5,460 nucleotides of DNA from Planctomycetota bacterium (GTDB lineage: Bacteria; Planctomycetota; PUPC01; JABMSA01; JAUWKK01): assembly GCA_030614245.1 (NCBI GenBank), contig JAUWKK010000211.1, forward strand, positions 1 through 5,460. Direction: 5' to 3'. Of this stretch, positions 1 through 4,968 are shown piece by piece. The translations under genes were made by a program, and so were the position numbers. The notes under the pieces were generated by a model. That model worked only from the letters and a program-made list of their open reading frames with translations. It made no database searches and was not told the DNA's origin. Positions within the stretch are counted from its first letter, which is position 1; each line of letters starts with the position of its first letter.

Positions 1-569
1 ATCGCTCGGGAGCGGTAGTTGGCCATGAAATCCCGGATGTCGTCTATCTTCGTGGATTCCCAGTGATAGACGTTGCTCCCGCCCGGCGCGCTCAGTGCGA
101 AGAAATTCTCCCGCAGCCCGCCACGCGATAGCAGACCCAGCGCGAAATGCACCAGAACGATGAGCAGAACGAGGCCAACCAGGATGAGCTTCTCAGCCTG
201 ACGCCTCACCCGCGCGACCCGCCACGCCGCAAGGCCGACGGCCGCCAGCGCAAAAAGCGCAAACATGGGGAACGTTACAGACACCGCATGGCGCATACGC
301 GGGTCCAGCGCACGCCAGAGGGACTTGCTCAAGAACTTCCACGTCCATTCGTGCTCCACACCGAGCCTTATCCAACTGAAGCAGGATAGAAACGCCTTTA
401 CGGAACGCGGGCCGGTCTGCTCGGGGTAGCCTGCGCGCAGTGCAATAACAGTGCAGATCAGACACGTGACCGCAGCGGTGACCGCGATGAACAAGACGTT
501 GCGTCGATTCGTCCGCAGCTTTGCCGCCCGCTCCGGCCCGGCATCACGTTTTGTGTGGTGATCCGCCAA
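1..569 (-). CDS. Membrane protein of unknown function, N-terminal part (runs off left edge)
   Basis: An open frame of 189 codons continues past the left edge, so the C-terminus is missing. I start it at TTG (569-567) because GGGGAGG (574-580) lies just upstream, 4 nt away; no ATG occurs in frame until residue 92, inside the membrane region. The N-terminus is charged and cytoplasmic-looking (residues 1-23, many Arg and Lys). Three hydrophobic helices follow: about 24-44, 95-118 and 127-147. The Arg-rich turn between helices 2 and 3 (WRVARVRRQ) favours a cytoplasmic loop, which puts the N-terminus inside and the part after residue 148 outside. The last visible residues (VYHWESTKIDDIRDFMANY) look like the start of a soluble extracytoplasmic domain. 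I do not recognise the family. It has its own promoter and lies 116 bp downstream of the oxidoreductase gene on the same strand, so readthrough from that gene is also possible. Confidence 0.72.
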   Translation of the reverse strand, partial: MADHHTKRDAGPERAAKLRTNRRNVLFIAVTAAVTCLICTVIALRAGYPEQTGPRSVKAFLSCFSWIRLGVEHEWTWKFLSKSLWRALDPRMRHAVSVTFPMFALFALAAVGLAAWRVARVRRQAEKLILVGLVLLIVLVHFALGLLSRGGLRENFFALSAPGGSNVYHWESTKIDDIRDFMANYRSRA

Positions 570-596
570 AGAGCCTCCCCTCGAGGTTCATGTCCG

Positions 597-608
597 CCTG
601 CCGGCAGG
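597..608. repeat. Perfect 12-bp palindrome CCTGCCGGCAGG between promoter and start
   Basis: The sequence is identical on both strands and lies just downstream of the predicted transcription start near 611. It could be an operator for the membrane protein gene or simply a dispersed GC-rich palindrome. A related arrangement, CCTGCC and GGCAGG with a 7-nt loop, occurs at 2203-2221. Confidence 0.4.
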
Positions 609-617
609 TCCGCACAT

Positions 618-645
618 ATAATACCCGATTTGACCGCAGACTCAA
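618..645 (-). promoter_or_regulatory. Probable sigma70-type promoter for the membrane protein gene
   Basis: On the minus strand, TTGAGT (645-640) is followed after 16 bp by TATTAT (623-618), matching the -35 and -10 consensus at 4 of 6 and 5 of 6 positions. Transcription would start near 611 and give a leader of about 42 nt before the TTG start at 569. It lies in the gap after the oxidoreductase stop codon, which supports separate expression of the membrane protein. Confidence 0.5.
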
Positions 646-649
646 TGGT

Positions 650-666
650 CTCGCCGGCAGGGCGAG
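650..666. other. Short hairpin after the oxidoreductase gene
   Basis: CTCGCC (650-655) and GGCGAG (661-666) form a 6-bp GC-rich stem with a 5-nt loop, 20 bp after the oxidoreductase stop codon in the direction of transcription. No T-run follows it on the minus strand, so it is at most a weak or Rho-assisted terminator or a 3'-end stabilising hairpin. Confidence 0.3.
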
Positions 667-685
667 GGGCGTGGCGGCGTTCATC

Positions 686-1966
686 TCAAATGAGCTTCGT
701 AACGCCCGGGATGGGCACCGGATACCGGCCGTCGGCGCCGGGCTTGACGGGCGGCTCCATGTCGAAGCTGCACGGCTCCGGTTTGGGACCCAGCGTGAAG
801 TCGGACTTAGAAGCCTTGTCCCACTTGACTTCCTGGCCGGTGTAGCAGGATATCTGCCCCATGATGGTTGTCATCGTGCTGCGGGCCATGTAACCGCCGT
901 TGTTGATCGGTTTGCCCGAGCGGATCGAGGCAAACAGCCGCTGGTGCTCGATGTCGTAGGGGCTGACCCTTGGCCCTCTGTAACGCCATTTGGTCTCGCC
1001 GTCGATTCGACACGCCGTCAGATTGCACCGGCCTTTCGTGCCCATAATGATGCTCGAGACTTCATTATAGCACCTCACCTGGGTGCGGCAGAAAGCGTAC
1101 AGCCGCACGCCGTTGGCATACTCGTATATCGTCGAGTGATGGTCGAAGACGTTGCCGTAGACTTCGTCGAACGATGATGACCGGCCGCCCAGTCCGTGCA
1201 CCTTGACGGGTACCTGCTCGCGCATCACCCAGGTGGCCCGGTCGACGTTATGCACCAGCGACTGGGGCACGTCGTCGCCTGAAAGCCAGGCGAAGTGATA
1301 CTGGTTGCTGCACTGGTACTGTATCTCGGTGAGGCCGGGTTTGCGGCTGACCAGTCCGTATGGCCCCCGGAGGAAGTTCTCCTCGATGGCGACGATGTCT
1401 CCGATGGCCCCGTCGTGGATACCCTTGACGGTTTCGCCGTAGCCCATGTCATAGCGGCTATGCAGCCCCGAGACCACGCTAAGCTTCTTCTTCTTGGCCA
1501 GCTCGGATGCGGCGATGACCTCGCGGATGCCGGGCGGGTCGATGGCGTGCGGCTTCTCTACAAATACGTGCTTTCCGGCCTCGACGGCCGCCTTCAGATA
1601 GGTCGGGTGGAACTTCGCCGCGCACGCGATCAGCACCACGTCTACGCTCTCGATCACCTTGCGGTAGCCGTCGAAGCCGACGAAGCAGTGGGCATCGTCG
1701 ACGGCCACCTGCTTGGGCCTCTGCCTCTTGAGTGACCCGCGCTTGTTCCGTACGCGATCCTCGAACAGGTCTGCCATGGCCACGAGTCGGACGCCGGGGT
1801 CGGCATTCATTGCGTTGAGTGCGGCCCCGGAGCCGCGGTCGCCACAGCCGATCACGCCGATCCGAATGGTGTCGCTGCCCGCCGCGTAAGTAGAGCGGCC
1901 GATTGCCATATTCCCCAAAGCCGCCGCCGAAACCGCTTCTGCTTCTTCTTTCCTATCTGCGTTCAT
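686..1966 (-). CDS. Gfo/Idh/MocA-family NAD(P)-dependent oxidoreductase with an altered N-terminus
   Basis: The family oxidises or reduces sugars, inositols and related polyols using NAD(P); the substrate cannot be named here. The nucleotide-binding Rossmann motif is GVIGCGDRG (37-45). The family EKP motif (137-139) follows a beta strand (KHVFVEKP) and carries the usual catalytic-site lysine. HNVDRATWV (239-247) matches the H-x-x-D region of the C-terminal domain, and the end (TIMGQISCYTGQEVKWD, 367-383) resembles family members from Planctomycetota. At 426 residues the length is normal. Residues 14-31 (SAAALGNMAIGRSTYAAG) look like the hydrophobic half and AxA cleavage region of a Tat signal. 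The expected twin-arginine front is missing and replaced by MNADRKEEAEAV, which is encoded inside the flanking repeat array. No good Shine-Dalgarno precedes this ATG; an alternative start is Met20 (1909). The body looks functional, but export may be lost. Confidence 0.88.
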   Translation of the reverse strand: MNADRKEEAEAVSAAALGNMAIGRSTYAAGSDTIRIGVIGCGDRGSGAALNAMNADPGVRLVAMADLFEDRVRNKRGSLKRQRPKQVAVDDAHCFVGFDGYRKVIESVDVVLIACAAKFHPTYLKAAVEAGKHVFVEKPHAIDPPGIREVIAASELAKKKKLSVVSGLHSRYDMGYGETVKGIHDGAIGDIVAIEENFLRGPYGLVSRKPGLTEIQYQCSNQYHFAWLSGDDVPQSLVHNVDRATWVMREQVPVKVHGLGGRSSSFDEVYGNVFDHHSTIYEYANGVRLYAFCRTQVRCYNEVSSIIMGTKGRCNLTACRIDGETKWRYRGPRVSPYDIEHQRLFASIRSGKPINNGGYMARSTMTTIMGQISCYTGQEVKWDKASKSDFTLGPKPEPCSFDMEPPVKPGADGRYPVPIPGVTKLI

Positions 1967-2171
1967 CTGTGTTTATCCGTGGTTCCCCTTCCCTTCTTAC
2001 GAAACCGCTTCTGCTTCTTCTTTCCTGTCTGCGTTCATCTGCGTTCATCCGTGGTTCCCCTTCCCTTCTTACGAAACCGCTTCTGGTTCTTCTTTCCTAT
2101 CTGCGTTCATCTGCGTTTATCTGTGGTTCCCTTCCTTCCTCATCTGCGTTCATCTGTGGTTATCCGTGGTT
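1929..2171. repeat. Nested tandem repeat array: 72-bp unit, about 3.5 copies, each with three 10-bp units
   Basis: Two nearly identical 72-bp units lie at 1929-2000 and 2001-2072, a third starting at 2073 is shortened, and a fourth, partial copy ends at 2171. Each copy holds three consecutive degenerate decamers of the form ATCTGYGTTY or ATCCGTGGTT: 1955-1984, 2027-2056, 2099-2128 and 2142-2171. The first three triplets are 72 bp apart, the last 43 bp. The full units also carry a CTT-rich spacer (GAAACCGCTTCTGCTTCTTC). Read on the minus strand the core resembles the AACCACGGATAAACACAGATG repeats familiar from many environmental genomes; that is recollection, not a search result. Because 72 is a multiple of three the array stays open in several frames, so ORFs across it are likely spurious. 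The copy at 1929-1966 forms the 5' end of the oxidoreductase coding region. Confidence 0.93.
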
Positions 2172-2296
2172 CCTCGCCTTCCTGATTTGTATTCATCGGG
2201 TGCCTGCCCGCCTATGGCAGGGTTCCATTCCCGCCTGCCTGTGGGAACGACAACCGCATCGGAACATGGCAACCGGCTCACGGAAGCGCCGCCGAT
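2172..2296. other. Non-coding spacer with two short inverted repeats
   Basis: No credible gene is seen between the repeat array and the promoter at 2297. CCTGCC (2203-2208) pairs with GGCAGG (2216-2221), and TTCCC (2228-2232) pairs with GGGAA (2243-2247). Neither is followed by a T-run, so they do not look like terminators. The first resembles the palindrome at 597-608. Together with the array this makes about 417 bp between the start codons of the divergent genes. Confidence 0.4.
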
Positions 2297-2324
2297 TTGC
2301 ATCTCGGCGGAAAAGGAGTATACT
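2297..2324 (+). promoter_or_regulatory. Probable sigma70-type promoter for the zinc-ribbon and enolase-family genes
   Basis: TTGCAT (2297-2302) is followed after 16 bp by TATACT (2319-2324), which matches the -10 consensus at 5 of 6 positions; the -35 match is modest. Transcription would start near 2331 and leave a leader of about 53 nt. The promoter lies between the repeat array and the first plus-strand gene, where one is needed. Confidence 0.5.
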
Positions 2325-2383
2325 CAAAGGAAGAGAGCTCCGAGCGCTTACCCACACTCCAACAGATAGAGAAAGGACATCCG

Positions 2384-2755
2384 ATGAACACAGGATTTGG
2401 CTTCACTCCCGCATGCAGCACCTATGACGCTGCCGCTCACTTGGCGGCCAATTCTGCAAGGTCCGCCGCGAGAAGAGCGGCAACGGACGTGGCAATCATG
2501 CAAGGTGAGATCGAGAGATTGCTCATGATCACCGAGGCCTTGTGGGGAATGCTCAAGGAACAGAATGCCTTCGATGACGACGAACTCGTCAGAAGGATAA
2601 CCGAGATCGACTTGCGTGACGGCAAGCTGGATGGGCGCGTGTCGAAGAAGGAGGAGCCGCGCAGATGTCCGACGTGCAACAGGGTGCTGTCCAAGAAGAG
2701 GCCGCTGTGCATATACTGCGGAACGGCAGTGCGGACGGCCCCGTTTGGACGATGA
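2384..2755 (+). CDS. Small zinc-ribbon protein of unknown function (123 residues)
   Basis: I choose the ATG at 2384 because GAAAGGA (2371-2377) sits 6 nt upstream; an earlier in-frame ATG at 2297 lies inside the predicted promoter and is rejected. The N-terminal half is Ala/Arg-rich and helical (about 15-62, DAAAHLAANSARSAARRAAT then IERLLMITEALWGMLKEQ) and could form a coiled coil or dimerise. An acidic stretch follows (DDDELVRRITEIDLRDGKLDG, about 64-84). The C-terminus carries CPTC (95-98) and CIYC (109-112), a two-knuckle four-cysteine zinc ribbon with a basic linker. No signal peptide or membrane segment is seen, so it is cytoplasmic. It could bind nucleic acid or a protein partner; no function can be assigned. 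The stop lies 15 bp before the enolase-family gene, so the two are probably co-transcribed. Confidence 0.82.
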   Translation: MNTGFGFTPACSTYDAAAHLAANSARSAARRAATDVAIMQGEIERLLMITEALWGMLKEQNAFDDDELVRRITEIDLRDGKLDGRVSKKEEPRRCPTCNRVLSKKRPLCIYCGTAVRTAPFGR

Positions 2756-2770
2756 TGAGAAGACGAAACG

Positions 2771-3922
2771 ATGGCTCGATTGAGCTGGGCCGATGATCTG
2801 CCGCGCGATCTGAAAGTGACGCGCATCGTCGGGTTTGATCTCGTCAGCCGCCGCCCAAAGCTGGTGGGAAAGAACTCGCGCCGCGGCGTCCATGGCGACC
2901 AGGCCACCGACCACGTGGTGCGGATATACACGAACACCGGACTCGAGGGGCTGGGTAACTGCCGGGCCGACAGGAAGGCTCTGTCGCAGCTCCTGGGCAA
3001 GAACCCCATCGGGTCTTACCAATCCTCCGAGCGGCTGCTGGCCGGGCCGCTGGGCTACCAGACGATGCCGCTGTGGGACCTTGCCGGGAAGGTGCTGAAG
3101 AAGCCGGTTTACGAGCTTCTGGGGGGAGCCGGCCCCGAACGCGTGCCCGTCTACGACGGGTCGATCTATTTCTCGGACCTCTTGCACAGCTATGCCGGCA
3201 AGCCGATGGAACGCTTCAAGGAAGAGATCGACATGGGCCTGGCGGCGGGCCACCGGGCGTTCAAGGTCAAGATCGGCCGAGGCGCCAAGTGGATGCCGGT
3301 GGAAGACGGATACGCCCGTGACCTGCGGGTTCTGCGCACGATTCGCAGCCACGGCGGCCGGGACATCATCATCGGCGTCGACGCAAACAGCGGCTACGAT
3401 CTGAAGCGCGCCAAAAGACTGCTGACGGACCTGCCCGATATCAATCTCGCGTTCGTCGAGGAACTGTTCCCCGAGACGGTTGAGGAATGCCTCGAGCTGA
3501 AGGGACTCATCGCCGAACACGGCTGGAAAACACTGCTGGCCGACGGCGAGACGCAAGGCGACCTCGAAGCCTGCAAGCCGTTCATCGAGGCCAGGGCAAT
3601 CGACATCTTGCAGGGGGACATGAACAGATTCGGTTTCGAGGGGATCCTGACCGAGGCCGGCTGGGCTCGCCCGCAGGGCCTGCTGGTCGCACCCCACAAC
3701 TGGGGGTCACTGGTGGGATTCTACATGCAATTGCACGTTGGCCGTGCAATCTCGAACTTCTACCGGGCGGAGCACGATCCTCTCTCGAATCACGTGCTGA
3801 TAGCCGATGGCTACACGATTCGCGAGGGCTCGGCCACCGTGCCGAACGCTCCCGGCTTCGGCCTCAAGATCGATCCTGAAGAGTTCGCAAACATCCGGCC
3901 GACATTCGATCTGAAAGCGTGA
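2771..3922 (+). CDS. Enolase-superfamily enzyme, mandelate racemase/muconate lactonizing type
   Basis: The family removes a proton next to a carboxylate and stabilises the enolate with Mg2+, leading to racemisation, dehydration or cycloisomerisation; many members dehydrate sugar acids. The protein is 383 residues, a normal length. The capping domain covers about 15-120 and ends in the typical MPLWDLAGKVLKKPVYELLGG segment (99-119). In the barrel, K165-V-K167 is the KxK base motif; the likely Mg2+ ligands are D204 (VDAN), E230 (VEE) and E260 (ADGE). D283 (QGDMNRFG) and H309 (APHNW) form the expected Asp-His dyad, and E334 may be the general acid. All key residues are therefore present, which favours the mandelate racemase subgroup. 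The substrate is not identifiable; the first half of the capping domain, which sets specificity, is unusual. The Shine-Dalgarno is weak (GAGAAGACG), and translation may be coupled to the zinc-ribbon gene 15 bp upstream. Confidence 0.92.
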   Translation: MARLSWADDLPRDLKVTRIVGFDLVSRRPKLVGKNSRRGVHGDQATDHVVRIYTNTGLEGLGNCRADRKALSQLLGKNPIGSYQSSERLLAGPLGYQTMPLWDLAGKVLKKPVYELLGGAGPERVPVYDGSIYFSDLLHSYAGKPMERFKEEIDMGLAAGHRAFKVKIGRGAKWMPVEDGYARDLRVLRTIRSHGGRDIIIGVDANSGYDLKRAKRLLTDLPDINLAFVEELFPETVEECLELKGLIAEHGWKTLLADGETQGDLEACKPFIEARAIDILQGDMNRFGFEGILTEAGWARPQGLLVAPHNWGSLVGFYMQLHVGRAISNFYRAEHDPLSNHVLIADGYTIREGSATVPNAPGFGLKIDPEEFANIRPTFDLKA

Positions 3923-3928
3923 GCTGGA

Positions 3929-3967
3929 GTGCACCATCGCTCTTCCACGGTGCACACTCTTTGCACC
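3929..3967 (+). other. Two overlapping, mutually exclusive hairpins after the enolase-family gene
   Basis: GTGCACC (3929-3935) can pair with GGTGCAC (3949-3955), and the same middle segment GGTGCA (3949-3954) can pair instead with TGCACC (3962-3967). The first hairpin begins 7 bp after the stop codon. No T-run follows either one, so this is not a standard intrinsic terminator. It may be a 3'-end stabiliser or a weak terminator. Confidence 0.4.
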
Positions 3968-3977
3968 ATACGAGGGC

Positions 3978-4015
3978 AAAAAAAACTTCAGAGGCGTCAC
4001 GGGCCGCCTCTGAAG
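3978..4015 (-). terminator. Strong Rho-independent terminator for the minus-strand gene at 4143-4676
   Basis: On the minus strand an 11-bp perfect stem (arms 4015-4005 and 3996-3986, CTTCAGAGGCG and its complement) with an 8-nt loop is followed at once by eight T residues (3985-3978). This is a textbook intrinsic terminator. It ends transcripts that come leftward from the secreted-protein gene, leaving a 3' untranslated region of about 160 nt. On the plus strand the same hairpin has the A-run in front, so it should act mainly in one direction. Confidence 0.92.
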
Positions 4016-4041
4016 CGAAACAATGCATTTGCGACAATCCT

Positions 4042-4128
4042 TCTCGGGAATGTCCCGAGAGCCCTGGAAACCCGTGAACGGTTACCCGAAGGTCAAGACA
4101 TTATCCCCCTCGCAGCTTCACAGCGAGG
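4042..4128 (-). other. Hairpin-rich 3' untranslated region
   Basis: Between the stop codon at 4143 and the terminator are two more inverted repeats. One is a perfect 8-bp stem, TCTCGGGA (4042-4049) with TCCCGAGA (4053-4060) and a 3-nt loop. The other is a 6-bp stem, CCTCGC (4108-4113) with GCGAGG (4123-4128) and a 9-nt loop. No protein-coding signal or clear internal promoter is seen. The region could protect the mRNA end or be released as a small RNA that uses the terminator at 3978-4015. Confidence 0.4.
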
Positions 4129-4142
4129 ATATGGATCAAGAC

Positions 4143-4676
4143 CTATTCTTTCTTCTCGGCTTCGGGTGCGGGTTCGGGTCTCGTTCTCGGCACGCGCACC
4201 GAGCGGATGCTCCGTACCGTCGTCTTACCGTCACGCTCGCGTGTGGCCACCCTCACTTTTGTGGTCATCGAGAATGTCTGCTTGGCTTTAGCGCCGTCTG
4301 TTTCGACTTCCACTGTGATGGTTACCTGCTCGTCCTGCACGTCGGCACTGATGAACTTGCCCTGGGCAACTTTCCTTGTCCCCCTCGCCCGCGGCGCTCT
4401 ATCGCCGGCTGGACGAATGCTAAGCACGCGCTTCTGATCGTCGCGTTCCTCGTACGTCACCACGATGCTTGTATCCGTTTCAAATTCTTTCGTGGTGCCG
4501 TCTTCGAGCTTCACGCTCCATTTGATCACGCCGCCATCGATCTTTGCCGATGCGAGCGTGCCCGTCACCCCGGTACCCCTGCGGCGCGCGGCTCCTGGCC
4601 TGCGCTCACCGGCGAACGCATCACAGGCCAGTGCCGCCGCCAACATCAATCCCAATGCAAACCGTAGCTTTCTCAT
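4143..4676 (-). CDS. Secreted small protein with two related beta-rich repeats
   Basis: The start at 4676 is supported by AAGGAG (4684-4689), 7 nt upstream. Residues 1-22 form a classical Sec signal peptide: basic MRKLR, a hydrophobic core, and AFA before the likely cleavage at Gly23. Cys18 lies in the core, but ALAC is a poor lipobox. The mature part begins with a basic Arg/Gly/Ala segment (24-36). Two similar units follow, about 37-90 and 104-161. Each opens with xGxxxSA, has alternating hydrophobic strands and ends in a V-x-[TY]-x-E-R-[DE] and SIR element. The tail (162-177) is Pro/Glu/Lys-rich. The layout suggests a small two-domain beta-barrel or beta-sandwich protein in the periplasm or outside the cell; function is unknown. 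It has its own promoter and terminator and appears monocistronic, convergent with the enolase-family gene and divergent from mutS. Confidence 0.85.
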   Translation of the reverse strand: MRKLRFALGLMLAAALACDAFAGERRPGAARRRGTGVTGTLASAKIDGGVIKWSVKLEDGTTKEFETDTSIVVTYEERDDQKRVLSIRPAGDRAPRARGTRKVAQGKFISADVQDEQVTITVEVETDGAKAKQTFSMTTKVRVATRERDGKTTVRSIRSVRVPRTRPEPAPEAEKKE

Positions 4677-4702
4677 CGTCTCTCTCCTTCTGTTGAAAAT
4701 GC

Positions 4703-4769
4703 CCGCGGCACATTGCCGCGGTAATTGCCGTCACAACCTCTCAAACACCAGAGGCAGCGAGAAGTCTCG
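4703..4769 (-). other. Hairpins in the 5' leader of the secreted-protein gene
   Basis: A perfect 8-bp stem, CCGCGGCA (4703-4710) with TGCCGCGG (4714-4721) and a 3-nt loop, sits 13 nt upstream of the Shine-Dalgarno. Smaller stems lie further upstream: CCTCT (4737-4741) with AGAGG (4750-4754), and CGAGA (4758-4762) with TCTCG (4765-4769). The predicted leader is about 124 nt. It matches no riboswitch class I recognise, but could control stability or translation. Confidence 0.4.
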
Positions 4770-4806
4770 GCTTATTTTCCGCTGCACGCTTGGCATAAAC
4801 CGTGAT

Positions 4807-4835
4807 TATATACCTGATTGTCAAGAAAAATGCAA
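4807..4835 (-). promoter_or_regulatory. Probable sigma70-type promoter for the secreted-protein gene
   Basis: On the minus strand TTGCAT (4835-4830) is followed after 17 bp by TATATA (4812-4807), which overlaps a perfect TATAAT (4810-4805). A TTGACA (4824-4819) also occurs, but it is too close to these -10 boxes and has only a poor -10 at the right distance. The surrounding AT-rich stretch, about 4770-4870, stands out from the GC-rich neighbourhood. The predicted start of transcription is near 4800. Confidence 0.55.
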
Positions 4836-4932
4836 ATATTCTATTCGCGGAAATGTATTGTAATGTAACGGACTACACACTCCTTCCGGCAGATCCGAGC
4901 CCCGATATTGCTGCTCTTGATGCCACGTGAGC

Positions 4933-4961
4933 TTGACGCAACCGCTCATCCATGCTAAATT
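4933..4961 (+). promoter_or_regulatory. Probable mutS promoter, giving a leaderless mRNA
   Basis: TTGACG (4933-4938) is followed after exactly 17 bp by TAAATT (4956-4961), matching the consensus at 5 of 6 and 4 of 6 positions. The -10 element ends 7 bp before the ATG at 4969, so transcription should start at or within a base or two of the start codon. That agrees with the absence of a Shine-Dalgarno in front of mutS. Confidence 0.55.
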
Positions 4962-4968
4962 CGCAGCC

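Noticed and set aside
544..591. 15-codon leader peptide overlapping the membrane protein start
   Set aside because: An ATG at 591 opens a short frame ending at 544, but its ribosome-binding site is weak and the peptide has no codon run suggesting attenuation; chance is the simpler explanation.
677..687. Match to the repeat core (GCGTTCATCT) just after the oxidoreductase stop
   Set aside because: Only about ten bases match, without the following decamers, so it is probably coincidence.
521..1177. Plus-strand open frame opposite the oxidoreductase and the membrane protein start
   Set aside because: It is antisense to a clear Gfo/Idh/MocA gene, has no ribosome-binding site, and shows no motif.
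1929..2171. Possible CRISPR array
   Set aside because: The units are contiguous and the spacer part is itself repeated, so there are no unique spacers, and no cas genes are nearby.
2297..2383. Longer start for the zinc-ribbon protein at 2297
   Set aside because: The codon overlaps the predicted -35 element and lacks a ribosome-binding site, whereas the ATG at 2384 has one at good spacing.
1903..2427. Plus-strand open frame across the repeat array, with recurring LRSSAFI-type segments
   Set aside because: It is the translation of the 72-bp repeats, kept open because 72 is divisible by three. It has no ribosome-binding site, overlaps the oxidoreductase start and ends inside the zinc-ribbon gene.
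2348..3697. 449-codon open frame antisense to the enolase-family gene
   Set aside because: It lies opposite a gene with a complete set of catalytic motifs, shows no recognisable family or low-bias composition, and is the usual shadow in high-GC DNA.
4023..4667. Plus-strand open frame opposite the secreted-protein gene
   Set aside because: The minus strand has a signal peptide, a good Shine-Dalgarno, a promoter and a terminator; the plus frame runs through that terminator's 3' region and has none of these.
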